NCBI GenBank assembly: GCA_948439405.1
Contig: CAOJNB010000001.1
Span: 118,656 to 182,655, forward strand
Direction of reading: 5' to 3'
DNA length: 64,000 nucleotides
Origin: an uncultured Coriobacteriaceae bacterium
GTDB lineage: Bacteria; Actinomycetota; Coriobacteriia; Coriobacteriales; Atopobiaceae
Below the pieces are notes generated by a model, which saw only the letters and a list, made by a program, of their open reading frames with translations, was not told the DNA's origin and did no database searches. The translations under genes were made by a program, and so were the position numbers. This document shows positions 27,067 through 35,511 of this stretch, one piece after another. How positions within the stretch are numbered: position 1 is the first letter of the stretch; each line of letters starts with the position of its first letter.

Positions 27067-28181
27067 GTGAGCGCCTCCTTGACGGAAAGCAGCATGGCCT
27101 CGAGGGCCAGGCGCGGGGATACGTTGCGGGCGACGTCCTCGGCGGCGCGGGAGCAGGCGCCCAGCGCCCTGATCGCGCCCGAGGGCGTCGCGTGGCGCGC
27201 GATGCGGCAGATGGCGTCGGCGCAGTCCACGTTGACCATGCGGTCGCGGAGCCCCTCGACGGAGAGCAGGACGTCCCGGAGGAAGGATTCCGCAGCTGAC
27301 AGAGCTTCCATGATACTCGAACGCTCCCGGGCGGTCAGCTCGCGGCGGTCCGCCGCGGCGGCCTGCCTCCTGGCGCCCGCGGAGAGGAAGTCGGCGTAGG
27401 CCTCCTGGCGCGCCGCCTGCTCGCCGCGCAGCGTCTCGAGCGGCGCGTCGCAGGCCTCCACGATCCTGCGGGCCGCGCACAGCACGTCCCAGCCGTCGTC
27501 GTCGGGCAGCTCGGAGAGGACGCGCACCACGAGGCGGCGCACCTCGAGGCGGTCCGGGGAGAGCAGCAGCTGGCGCGCCTCGTCGACGGTGCCGGCGACG
27601 GAGAGGGCGATCGCGGCGCGCTCGGGCTCCGCCCCGCACGAGCGCTCCAGCTCGCGGCGGGCCTCGGCCTCCGAGGGGGGCCTGAAGGGCACGACCTGGC
27701 AGCGCGAGGCGATCGTGGGCAGCACCGCGTCCGCCGAGCGGGCGACCAGGACGAAGTGGACGCCCTCGGGCGGCTCCTCGATGGTCTTGAGCAGCGCGTT
27801 CGCCGCGCTGCGGCCGAGCGTCTCGGCGCGCTCGAGCACGTACACCTTGGCGCGGGCGCGCATCGGGGAGAGCTGGGCGTCGCGCACGAGTTCGTCGGCC
27901 TGCTCGGCGAGGTAGCCCTGGGCGCCGGCGGGGCGCAGCACGCGGACGTCGGGGTGGGTGCCGTGGGCCACGCGGATGCACTCCCCGCAGGTCCCGTCGC
28001 CGCCCTCCGGGCACACGACGCAGCGGGCCAGGGCGAGGGCGGCCTCCGTCCTGCCGGACCCGGGGGCCCCCGCGAACAGGTAGGCGTGGCTCAGGCGGCC
28101 CTCCGCGAGGGCGCTGGCGAGGAAGTCGCGCACGCGCGGCTGGCGGGAGAGCGCGGCGAGGGCGGCGGGGACGCTAGGCAT
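27045..28181 (-). CDS. holB: DNA polymerase III delta-prime subunit
   Basis: This 378-residue clamp-loader AAA+ subunit has LSHAYLFAGAPGSGRTEAALALA, a P-loop with Arg where ATP-hydrolysing subunits carry Lys (GSGRTE, not GSGKT), as expected for a subunit that need not hydrolyse ATP. A zinc-type cluster CVVCPEGGDGTCGEC follows, then YVLERAETLGRSAANALLKTIEEPPEGVHFVLV and ASRCQVVPFRP, the sensor and SRC motif region. The C-terminal collar domain is helical. It overlaps tmk by 8 bp and ricT by 22 bp, which supports the holB call over dnaX. Confidence 0.9.
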   Translation of the reverse strand: MPSVPAALAALSRQPRVRDFLASALAEGRLSHAYLFAGAPGSGRTEAALALARCVVCPEGGDGTCGECIRVAHGTHPDVRVLRPAGAQGYLAEQADELVRDAQLSPMRARAKVYVLERAETLGRSAANALLKTIEEPPEGVHFVLVARSADAVLPTIASRCQVVPFRPPSEAEARRELERSCGAEPERAAIALSVAGTVDEARQLLLSPDRLEVRRLVVRVLSELPDDDGWDVLCAARRIVEACDAPLETLRGEQAARQEAYADFLSAGARRQAAAADRRELTARERSSIMEALSAAESFLRDVLLSVEGLRDRMVNVDCADAICRIARHATPSGAIRALGACSRAAEDVARNVSPRLALEAMLLSVKEALTCQPSYR

Positions 28182-28824
28182 CGGGACCTCCGTCCCCCAG
28201 CTGCGGGAGGACGTCCGCGAGCGCGGCGACGACCCGCGCCCAGACGACCTCCTCTCCCCCCTCGGCGTCCACGACCCGCACGCGGGACGGCTCCGCCTCG
28301 GCGAGGGCGAGGTAGCCCCGGCGCACGCGGCGCTGGAGCCCGACGCCCTCGCGCTCCATGCGGTCGGCCGCGCCGCGCGTGGCGCGACCCAGCGCGAGCT
28401 CGGGATCCAGGTCGAGCACGAGCGTGCGGTCGGGCGCGAGCCCGCAGGTCCCCAGCGCGTTGGCGGCGCGCACGACCCCCTCGTCGATGCCGCGGCCCCA
28501 CGCCTGGTAGGCGTAGGTGGAGTCGGCGAAGCGGTCGCACACGACGACGGCCCCGCGCGCCAGCGCGGGCTCGATCGCCTCGCGGACGAGCTGGGCGCGG
28601 GAGGCCTCGTAGAGCAGGAGCTCGGCCTCCGGCGCCATCGGGGCGCCCGCGGGGTCCAGCAGCAGCGCGCGCACCCGCTCGGAGACGCGCGTGCCGCCCG
28701 GCTCGCGCAGGGGCACGACCTCGGCGCCCGCGCGCCCGAGCGCCGCGGCGAGGCGGCGCGCCTGGGTCGACTTGCCGGAGCCGTCGACCCCCTCGAGCGA
28801 TATGAACGTCCCGCGCCTTCCCAT
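28174..28824 (-). CDS. tmk: Thymidylate kinase
   Basis: This enzyme phosphorylates dTMP to dTDP in DNA precursor synthesis. The 216-residue protein shows P-loop FISLEGVDGSGKSTQ, the LREPGGTRVSERVR segment (DR/EPG motif), VVVCDRFADSTYAYQ, and a lid region GLQRRVRRGYLALAE. It is the first gene of the coupled tmk-holB-ricT run and diverges from topA across 232 bp. ATG is preceded by GGGGGCGCGATGGG, a weak site. Confidence 0.93.
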   Translation of the reverse strand: MGRRGTFISLEGVDGSGKSTQARRLAAALGRAGAEVVPLREPGGTRVSERVRALLLDPAGAPMAPEAELLLYEASRAQLVREAIEPALARGAVVVCDRFADSTYAYQAWGRGIDEGVVRAANALGTCGLAPDRTLVLDLDPELALGRATRGAADRMEREGVGLQRRVRRGYLALAEAEPSRVRVVDAEGGEEVVWARVVAALADVLPQLGDGGPDA

Positions 28825-29013
28825 CGCGCCCCCGTCCGTCCGGCCGCGCCCCTCGCGACCGCCCGCGCAGCCTGCCTTCTCTCATTACTACTGTAGCGTC
28901 CGGCGCGGACGCCCGGCCGCTCCCCGGGACGCCCCGACCGCTCCGACACGAAACCGACCGCCGCAGGCCGTGGGGATTCTCTCAGGGGACCTGGTGGCGC
29001 GAACCCCATTCGT

Positions 29014-29019
29014 TACAAT
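29014..29019 (+). promoter_or_regulatory. Candidate -10 of topA
   Basis: TACAAT (5 of 6 consensus) lies 37 bp upstream of the chosen GTG start. An in-frame ATG overlaps its last bases, which argues that this ATG is not the translation start. Confidence 0.5.
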
Positions 29020-29056
29020 GCGTCGCGAACGCATACCGCGAGGGAAGGTCGCCCGC

Positions 29057-31552
29057 GTGATCCTCGTCGTCACCGAGAAGAACAACGCCGCGCAGAAGAT
29101 CAGCCAGCTGCTCTGCGACGTCGGCAAGCCGAAGCAGGACAAGGTCTACACCATCCCGGTGTACCGCTTCCCCCACGACGGGGAGGACTGGGTCGCCATC
29201 GGCCTGCGCGGCCACATCCTCGCGCCGGACTTCCCGCCCCAGCTCCGCTTCTCCGACGAGGAGGGGTGGTACGCCGAGGCCGGCGACGGCTCCCACATCC
29301 CCTGCGACGTCCCCGACGGGCTCGCCCGTCCGCCCTACGACACCAAGCGCAAGCCCTTCCTCGCCGACGGCATCGACATCAAGGGCTGGAAGGTCGCGAG
29401 CCTGCCCTACCTCGTGTGGGCCCCCGTCGAGAAGCAGCCCGCCGAGAAGCAGATCATCCGCGCGCTCAAGAGCCTCGCCTCCAAGGCCGACTCGATCGTG
29501 ATCGGCACCGACTTCGACCGCGAGGGCGAGCTGATCGGCTCGGACGCCCTCACCCAGATCCGCGAGGTCGCCCCCGACGCGCCCGTCTCGCGCGCCCGCT
29601 ACTCCGCCCTCACGAAGGGCGAGATCGAGCACGCCTTCCAGAACCTCGTCGAGCTCGACCAGGACCTCGCCGACGCCGGCGAGTCGCGCCAGCACATCGA
29701 CCTGATCTGGGGCGCCGTGCTCACGCGCTACCTCACGATGGCCAAGTTCGGCGGCTTCGGCAACGTCCGCAGCGCCGGCCGCGTCCAGACGCCCACCCTC
29801 GCCCTCGTCGTCGAGAAGGAGCGCGAGCGCGAGGCCTTCGTGCCGGAGGACTACTGGGTCATCACCGCCGAGCTCGAGAGCGGCGGCGTCCCCTTCAGGG
29901 CGAACCACGCGACCGCCCGCTTCAAGGACGAGGCGAAGGCGCGCGAGGCGTGGTCCCACGTCGAGGGGTGCAGCTCCGCGACCGTCACCGACGTGACGCG
30001 CCGCAGCCGCCAGAGCCGCCCGCCCGCACCCTTCAACACCACGTCGCTGCAGGCGGCGGCCGCGGCCGAGGGCCTCTCCCCCGCCCGCACGATGCGCCTC
30101 GCGGAGTCGCTCTACATGAGCGGCCTCATCTCCTACCCGCGCGTCGACAACACCGTCTACCCCGCCTCGCTCGACCTGCGCGGCACGGTCGAGACGCTCT
30201 CCGCGGTCCCGCAGTACGCCGCCGCCTGCCGCCAGGTGCTCGCCGGCGACCTGCACCCCACCCGCGGCAAGCAGGAGACGACCGACCACCCGCCGATCCA
30301 CCCCACCGCCGCGGCGAGCCCCGACCAGCTCCAGCCCGCGGAGTGGAAGCTCTACAACCTCGTCGCGCGCCGCTTCCTCGCGACGCTCATGGACCCGGCC
30401 ACGATCGAGGGCACGAAGGTGTCGCTCGAGGTGGGCGGCGAGCCCATGCAGGCCTCCGGCGACGTCCTCAAGGAGCCGGGCTACCGCGCGATCTACCCGT
30501 TCGGCCTCAAGCGCGACGAGCAGCTGCCCCCGCTCGAGGCCGGCGACGAGGTGGAGGTGACCTCGACGGACTTCGCCGCCAAGCAGACGGAGCCGCCCGC
30601 CCGCTACTCCCAGGGCCGCCTCGTCCAGGAGATGGAGCGCCGCGGCCTGGGCACCAAGTCCACCCGCGCCTCGATCATCGAGCGCCTCTACCAGGTCAAG
30701 TACCTCAAGAACGACCCGATCGAGCCCAGCCAGCTGGGCATGGCGATCATCGACGCCCTCCACACCTACGCGCCGCACATCACCACCCCGGAGATGACGA
30801 GCGAGCTCGAGGGCAGCATGAACCAGGTCGCCGAGGGCGAGCGCACGCAGGAGGAGGTCGTCAACCACTCCCGCGCCATGCTCGCCGGCATGCTCGACGC
30901 CCTGATCGAGCACAAGGACGACCTGGGGGAGGCGATCTCGGACGCCGTGACCGCCGACGCCCGCGTGGGCGCCTGCCCCAAGTGCGGCAGGGACCTCGTC
31001 ATGAAGAGCTCCGCCAAGACCCGCGGCAGCTTCATCGGCTGCATGGGCTGGCCGGACTGCGACGTCACCTACCCCGTCCCCAAGGGCCGCATCCAGCCCC
31101 TCGAGGGCGAGGACGCCGTGTGCCCGTCGTGCGGCGCGCCGCGCATCCGCATGCAGCCCTTCCGCAGCAAGCCCTACGAGATCTGCGTGAACCCCGCCTG
31201 CGAGACGAACCGCGAGCCCGACGTCGACGTCGGGGCCTGCAAGGCCTGCGCCGAGGCCGGGCGCGAGGGACGCCTGATCGCCCACAAGTCCGAGCGCACG
31301 GGCAAGCGCTTCATCCGCTGCACCAACTACGAGGAGTGCGGCACGAGCTACCCGCTGCCGCAGCGCGGCGAGCTGCGCGCCACGGGCGAGACGTGCGAGC
31401 ACTGCGGGGCCCCGGTCGTCGAGGTCGTGACCCAGCGCGGACCCTGGCGCATCTGCGTGAACATGGACTGCCCCGGCAAGGAGAAGAGGGCCGCGGACGG
31501 CGGCAGGGGCCGCTCCCGCGCGGGCGGGCGCCGCTCGCGCGCGAGGTCCTAG
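29057..31552 (+). CDS. topA: DNA topoisomerase I, type IA, archaeal-like
   Basis: This 831-residue enzyme relaxes negative supercoils through a covalent tyrosine. The TOPRIM domain is at the N-terminus (MILVVTEKNNAAQKI, with TDFDREGELIG at residues 151-161). The strand-passage domain follows, with the catalytic Tyr360 in GLISYPRVDNTVY. Four C-terminal four-cysteine zinc ribbons (about residues 640-815: CPKCGRDL, CPSCGAP, CKAC, CEHCG) are followed by a basic RGRSRAGGRRSRARS tail. The N-terminus and active site resemble archaeal TopA more than the usual bacterial form, which begins with a LVIVESPAKA-like strand. GTG at 29057 is chosen because AGGGAAGG precedes it at good spacing and the -10 lies upstream. 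Confidence 0.9.
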   Translation: MILVVTEKNNAAQKISQLLCDVGKPKQDKVYTIPVYRFPHDGEDWVAIGLRGHILAPDFPPQLRFSDEEGWYAEAGDGSHIPCDVPDGLARPPYDTKRKPFLADGIDIKGWKVASLPYLVWAPVEKQPAEKQIIRALKSLASKADSIVIGTDFDREGELIGSDALTQIREVAPDAPVSRARYSALTKGEIEHAFQNLVELDQDLADAGESRQHIDLIWGAVLTRYLTMAKFGGFGNVRSAGRVQTPTLALVVEKEREREAFVPEDYWVITAELESGGVPFRANHATARFKDEAKAREAWSHVEGCSSATVTDVTRRSRQSRPPAPFNTTSLQAAAAAEGLSPARTMRLAESLYMSGLISYPRVDNTVYPASLDLRGTVETLSAVPQYAAACRQVLAGDLHPTRGKQETTDHPPIHPTAAASPDQLQPAEWKLYNLVARRFLATLMDPATIEGTKVSLEVGGEPMQASGDVLKEPGYRAIYPFGLKRDEQLPPLEAGDEVEVTSTDFAAKQTEPPARYSQGRLVQEMERRGLGTKSTRASIIERLYQVKYLKNDPIEPSQLGMAIIDALHTYAPHITTPEMTSELEGSMNQVAEGERTQEEVVNHSRAMLAGMLDALIEHKDDLGEAISDAVTADARVGACPKCGRDLVMKSSAKTRGSFIGCMGWPDCDVTYPVPKGRIQPLEGEDAVCPSCGAPRIRMQPFRSKPYEICVNPACETNREPDVDVGACKACAEAGREGRLIAHKSERTGKRFIRCTNYEECGTSYPLPQRGELRATGETCEHCGAPVVEVVTQRGPWRICVNMDCPGKEKRAADGGRGRSRAGGRRSRARS

Positions 31553-31598
31553 CCCCGCCGCGTCACGCGAACCGGAGCGTCGCAGGTCGCCGCCCCCG

Positions 31599-32387
31599 CT
31601 AGTCCTCGTCGACTCCCTCGCGGTAGTCCTCGCGGGTGTACTTGAGCGCCTGCCTGCCCTCGCGCACCGTAATGACCTGGCGCGCGACGAACAGCGACAC
31701 CTCGTAGAGGCCGATCAGGGCGGCGAACATGAGCGCCATCGTCACCGGCGAGGCGTCCGGCGTCACGATCGCGGAGAAGCACAGCAGGATCACGTAGACG
31801 TAGCGCCACTGCCTGCGCAGCACGCTGTAGGGCACCAGGTGGAAGATGACCAGGTAGAAGATCACGAGCGGCAGCTCGAAGGCGGCGCCGAAGCCGATCT
31901 CGAGCAGCATGATCATGTTGAGGAAGTCCTCGGCCGAGGCGATGACCTGCGCGAAGTCGCCCGTCTCGCCGAGCAGCCACCCGAAGGCCGCCTGCAGGAT
32001 GACGAGGTAGCAGAAGACCATGCCGAGGAAGAACAGCACGACGAGGGCCGCGACGGTGGGCACGACCCACCTGCGCTCGTTCGGCTTGAGCGCCGGCAGG
32101 AAGAACGCCATGACCTCCCACACGACGATGGGCGTGCAGGCGATGAAGGCCACGAAGATGGCCACCTTGAAGCGGATGGTGAAGCCGCCGAGGGCGGTGA
32201 GGACCGTGAGCTGGCCGTCGTCCGGAAGGAACGGCCTGATCGGGTCCGTGAGGACGTCGATGATGACGGGCGTCGCCTCGTAGAAGACGACCGCGGTCGC
32301 GATCAGGCAGACGACGATGATGGTGAGGCGCCGGCGCAGCTCTCCGAGGTGGTCGAGCAGCGGCATGCGCGCGGGTCCGATGGGCAT
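31599..32387 (-). CDS. tatC: Sec-independent protein translocase TatC
   Basis: This is the multi-spanning receptor of the twin-arginine export pathway. The 262-residue protein has LLDHLGELRRRL (the family N-terminal signature), six hydrophobic helices, FKVAIFVAFIACTPIVVWEVMAFFLPALKPNERRWV containing the conserved FxxPxL-type loop, and FELPLVIFYLV. The C-terminus is acidic. An in-frame internal ATG at 32366 (MPLLDHL) is an alternative start. tatA lies 27 bp upstream on the same strand. Confidence 0.95.
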   Translation of the reverse strand: MPIGPARMPLLDHLGELRRRLTIIVVCLIATAVVFYEATPVIIDVLTDPIRPFLPDDGQLTVLTALGGFTIRFKVAIFVAFIACTPIVVWEVMAFFLPALKPNERRWVVPTVAALVVLFFLGMVFCYLVILQAAFGWLLGETGDFAQVIASAEDFLNMIMLLEIGFGAAFELPLVIFYLVIFHLVPYSVLRRQWRYVYVILLCFSAIVTPDASPVTMALMFAALIGLYEVSLFVARQVITVREGRQALKYTREDYREGVDED

Positions 32388-32414
32388 GGTGTGTGCGGGC
32401 GGCAGGCCGCGGCC

Positions 32415-32945
32415 TTAGGCGCCCTCCCCCTCTCCGTCGTCGGCGTCGTCGTCGGAGGCGGCGGGCTCCTCCCCGCCCGCGGGCTCCGCCGGGGCGAGGT
32501 CGTAGAGCGACGCGGCGCTCCTGCGGCGCGGCTCCTCCTCGCGGGGCTCGGGCTCCTCGGGGAGGTCCTCGTCGGAGTCGGCGCCCTCCTCGGGCTCGTC
32601 GGGCACGTCGGCGGGCTCCTGCTCCGCCGCGCGGCGCTCGGCCTCCATGCGCGCCTTGCACTCGGCGAAGGACTCGCGCGGGGCCTGCGCCGCCTCGTCG
32701 TCCCCCTCCTCGAGGTCCGCGTCGTCCTCGTCGACGACGGCAGGCTCCTCGGAGCCCGACATCCTCTGGGTCATGGGGTCGACGATCTCGCTGCGCACGA
32801 CCTTCGTGAAGCCCTCCTCGGCCTCGCGGAACTGCCGTATGCCGCGCCCCAGCGTCCTGCCGAGGCCCGGGAGCTTGTCCGGGCCGAACAGCAGAAAGCC
32901 GAAGACGAGGATGATCGCGAACTCGGTGCCTCCGATGCCTAGCAC
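32415..32945 (-). CDS. tatA: TatA/TatB-type translocase subunit with long acidic tail
   Basis: The N-terminus MLGIGGTEFAIILVFGFLLFGPDKLPGLGRTLG is the single membrane helix, FGP hinge and amphipathic helix of the TatA/B family. The protein is 176 residues, longer than a typical 60-90 residue TatA. From about residue 60 the tail is strongly acidic (Glu/Asp/Pro/Ala-rich) and probably disordered. TatA versus TatB cannot be decided; with one copy here it may serve both roles. The start is GTG with GAGGAGGGCCC upstream, 12 bp after the STAS gene. Confidence 0.87.
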   Translation of the reverse strand: MLGIGGTEFAIILVFGFLLFGPDKLPGLGRTLGRGIRQFREAEEGFTKVVRSEIVDPMTQRMSGSEEPAVVDEDDADLEEGDDEAAQAPRESFAECKARMEAERRAAEQEPADVPDEPEEGADSDEDLPEEPEPREEEPRRRSAASLYDLAPAEPAGGEEPAASDDDADDGEGEGA

Positions 32946-32957
32946 GGGCCCTCCTCG

Positions 32958-33278
32958 CTAGCTCTGGTCCCTGCGCACGCGCAGCTCCTCGGACACGCCG
33001 AGGAGGTCGAGCACGCGCGCGACGTTCGACTGGGGTTCGGAGACGGCGAACGAGACGCCCGCCTCCTCGGCGCGCCGGGCCGCGCCCACGAGGACGCCGA
33101 TGCCCGTCGAGTCGATGTAGGGGACCTGCGAGAGGTCCGCCTCGACGGCCGCGACGCCGGCGGACAGGGCCTCGTCGAGGGCCTGCCGGAGCTCGTCGGC
33201 CGAGGAGACGTCGACCTCGCCGCGCACGGCGAGCACGCGCGTCCCCCCGGACTCGGTCGCGGTGATGGAAAGCTGCAT
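32958..33278 (-). CDS. STAS-domain anti-sigma factor antagonist
   Basis: This 106-residue protein is a single STAS domain of the SpoIIAA/RsbV type. The helix after DLSQVPYIDSTGIGVLVGAARRA contains the DSTG motif whose serine is the usual phosphorylation site for a partner anti-sigma kinase. The family controls an alternative sigma factor by partner switching. No anti-sigma kinase or sigma gene is in the window, so the partner must be encoded elsewhere. It lies 11 bp after the TPR gene and 12 bp before tatA. Confidence 0.88.
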   Translation of the reverse strand: MQLSITATESGGTRVLAVRGEVDVSSADELRQALDEALSAGVAAVEADLSQVPYIDSTGIGVLVGAARRAEEAGVSFAVSEPQSNVARVLDLLGVSEELRVRRDQS

Positions 33279-33289
33279 GGCCTAACCTC

Positions 33290-33997
33290 CTATCCGGCGG
33301 ACGCGCCGCCCGAGAGCGCCGAGAGGCGCTCCTCCGCGGTCGTGCGCGCGCCGTACTCGTCGTCCGGGTCGAGCTCCGCGGCGCGCGAATAAGCCTCCTC
33401 GGCCCTCCCCGCGTCGCCGACGGTCTCGTAGAGCAGCCCGAGCGTGACGAACAGGGGCGGGTAGTCGGCACCCTCCCCCTGCGCGCGCTGCTCGAGCTCT
33501 GCGATGGCCCCCTCGGCGTCTCCCTGCCCGAAGAGCGCCGTCGCGTGGCTCACGACGACGGCGTCGCTGTCCTTGAGGGCGAGGTAGCGCTCGTAGTAGC
33601 CCGCTGCGCGGCCGTAGAGCTCGCTGGCGTGGGCGAGCTCATCGTCGGTCGTGGCGGCCTCCGAGGCGTTGTAGGCCCACGCGGAGCACGCGTCGCCGAG
33701 GTTGAGCAGGGTCGCGAGGTCGTCGGGGGACTCCTCGAGGTCCGCCTCGAGCTCGGCGACCGCGTCCTCGTAGGTGGCGTCCACGGCCGCGACCGTCCCC
33801 TGCCCGGCGGCCGCCGAGGCGGCGCCCTCCGAGGGCGCGGCGTCGGAGGAGGACGCGGAGGAGAAGATCGAGGCGAGCGAGGGCACCAGCAGCGACGCCG
33901 CCATGAGGGCGGCGAGGACGCAGATCATCACCTTCGTCCCGATGCCGCGGCTCGCGGCCGAGCCGGCCTCGCCGCGCCTGCTGCCCCTCGCTGCCAT
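33290..33997 (-). CDS. Membrane-anchored TPR-repeat protein
   Basis: This 235-residue protein has a basic cytoplasmic N-terminus (1-20), one membrane segment (about 21-45, VMICVLAALMAASLLVPSLASIF), an alanine/serine-rich linker, and two or three TPR-like helix pairs (YGRAAGYYERYLAL around residue 130, ALFGQGDAEGAIAELEQ, LGLLYETVGDAGRAEEAYSRAAELDP). TPRs mediate protein contacts. Topology with TPRs outside is predicted. It is the first gene of a likely TPR-STAS-tatA-tatC transcript. Its specific role is unknown. Confidence 0.75.
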   Translation of the reverse strand: MAARGSRRGEAGSAASRGIGTKVMICVLAALMAASLLVPSLASIFSSASSSDAAPSEGAASAAAGQGTVAAVDATYEDAVAELEADLEESPDDLATLLNLGDACSAWAYNASEAATTDDELAHASELYGRAAGYYERYLALKDSDAVVVSHATALFGQGDAEGAIAELEQRAQGEGADYPPLFVTLGLLYETVGDAGRAEEAYSRAAELDPDDEYGARTTAEERLSALSGGASAG

Positions 33998-34051
33998 CTC
34001 GCTCCCGTCCCCTGGTCGCCGGACCGTGATTCAACCCATGCTCGCACGACG

Positions 34052-34072
34052 GGCGCGGCCCGAGGCCGCGCC
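34052..34072. terminator. GC hairpin downstream of the amidohydrolase gene
   Basis: Perfect 9-bp arms GGCGCGGCC and GGCCGCGCC flank a 3-nt loop, 57 bp after the amidohydrolase stop. No T run follows in the minus direction, so termination would be weak or rho-assisted. It could also lie in the leader of the TPR gene. Confidence 0.35.
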
Positions 34073-34128
34073 GCGCCGGAGTCTACCCATTCAACAGAAC
34101 CGCGTAAGGAAGCCCTGACCCGCGCGCC

Positions 34129-35511
34129 TCACGCACGGCGGAGCTTGGCCCTGATCTCGACCGCGCGGGCGCGCAGGCGCTCCTCGTCCACGTCGACGAG
34201 CAGGCCCTTGTCGTGGCGGTAGAGCGGCTTGCCGTCCACCATCGTCATCAGGACGTCCGAGGAGCGGGCGTCGTGGACGAGGCAGGCGTTCGCGCTCGCG
34301 GTGTGCACGAGGTTCGACGACGAGAGGTCGTGGACGGTGAGGTCCGCGCGCTTGCCCACCTCGATCGAGCCCACCTCGTCGTCGAGGCCGATGGCCCGGG
34401 CCGCGCCGATGGTGGAGAAGTTGACCATCTGCTTGGCCGACAGGAAGGTGTCCTCGCCGGCCTCGTAGCGCTCGCCGGCGATGGCGCGCTCGAGCATGAG
34501 GGTGAAGCGCATCTCCTCGAGCATGTCGATCGAGCCGGAGGCGGCGGGCGAGTTGGTCCCCAGGCCGACCGTGAGGCCGCGGTCGAGGAAGCGGATCAGC
34601 GGGCTCACGCCGCAGCCGAGGCGCGCGTTGGAGCGCGGGCAGATGGCGATGCGGACGTCGTTGTCGTAGAGGCGGTCGATGTCCTCCGTGTTCAGGTGCA
34701 CGCAGTGGATGGCCATGACGTTCGGCACGTAGAACAGGCCCCAGTTCAGCGCGTAGCGCACGGGCGAGACGGCCATCGGGAGGAACGAGTCGGACTGGGC
34801 GTAGCGCAGCCCGCCGTCGGCGTGCTTGTCGACGAAGAAGGGCGTCGTGCCGTAGCGGAAGAAGTCGCACTCCTCGCGCGATGCGGCCACGTGGACGGCG
34901 ACCGCCGTGCCGCCCATCCCGTAGTCGGAGATGGCGGTGAGCACGTCGGGGTGGGTCGAGTACAGGGGCCCGGGCCCGATGCCGACGCGCACGCAGTGGC
35001 CGCGCAGCATCCCGCGCCAGCGGTGGATGTCGTCGTCGGCCTCGGAGACGGCGTCGGCGACGGCGTCGCGCGAGAGCGCGTTGACCTCGCGGAAGATGAC
35101 GCCGTGCAGGCCCGTGGCGCGGGCGGCCAGCACGCTCGCCTCGCGGCGCGTGACGTCGGAGAAGGCGGTGATGCCGCTCCTGAGCGAGGCGACGGCGCCG
35201 AGCATGGCGGAGTCGTTCCAGTCCTCGTCCGTCATGGCCTGGTCCTTGTCGTAGACGTCCTCCTTCCACATGTTGTAGGGGAGGTCGTCGACGATGCCGT
35301 CCATGACGGTGTACTCGAGGTGGGTGTGGGCGTTGACGAACCCCGGGGTGATGACGGCCATCCCGAAGTCCTCGAACTCGTCGTAGGGATAGCGCTCCCT
35401 CAGCTCGGCCGCCGTGCCGACGTCGGCGATTCTGCCGTCGACGACGCGCACGCCCGCGTTGTCCAGGTGGTGCTCGCCGGGTCGAAGAAGGTACTGGGCG
35501 ACGATGATCAT
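34129..35511 (-). CDS. Amidohydrolase-superfamily metal-dependent deaminase (TrzN/MtaD-like)
   Basis: This 460-residue TIM-barrel amidohydrolase has metal ligands in ITPGFVNAHTHLEYTVMDG (HxH), AVAVHVAASREE (His), MAIHCVHLN (His), and VGLGTNSPAASGS, where the metal-binding Asp of typical GTDSxxS deaminases is replaced by Asn (GTNSPA). The composite C-terminal beta-sandwich ends with VGSIEVGKRADLTVHDL. The family includes S-adenosylhomocysteine/methylthioadenosine, guanine and triazine deaminases; the substrate is not determined. ATG follows GAGGAGGCACCG and overlaps the aminotransferase stop by 4 bp, so the two are coupled. Confidence 0.8.
   Translation of the reverse strand: MIIVAQYLLRPGEHHLDNAGVRVVDGRIADVGTAAELRERYPYDEFEDFGMAVITPGFVNAHTHLEYTVMDGIVDDLPYNMWKEDVYDKDQAMTDEDWNDSAMLGAVASLRSGITAFSDVTRREASVLAARATGLHGVIFREVNALSRDAVADAVSEADDDIHRWRGMLRGHCVRVGIGPGPLYSTHPDVLTAISDYGMGGTAVAVHVAASREECDFFRYGTTPFFVDKHADGGLRYAQSDSFLPMAVSPVRYALNWGLFYVPNVMAIHCVHLNTEDIDRLYDNDVRIAICPRSNARLGCGVSPLIRFLDRGLTVGLGTNSPAASGSIDMLEEMRFTLMLERAIAGERYEAGEDTFLSAKQMVNFSTIGAARAIGLDDEVGSIEVGKRADLTVHDLSSSNLVHTASANACLVHDARSSDVLMTMVDGKPLYRHDKGLLVDVDEERLRARAVEIRAKLRRA

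Noticed and set aside
28691..29056. Longer N-terminus for topA
   Set aside because: The extension would overlap the divergent tmk gene, and its nearest ATG lies inside the -10 TACAAT. The GTG at 29057 has a good ribosome binding site and matches the family N-terminus.
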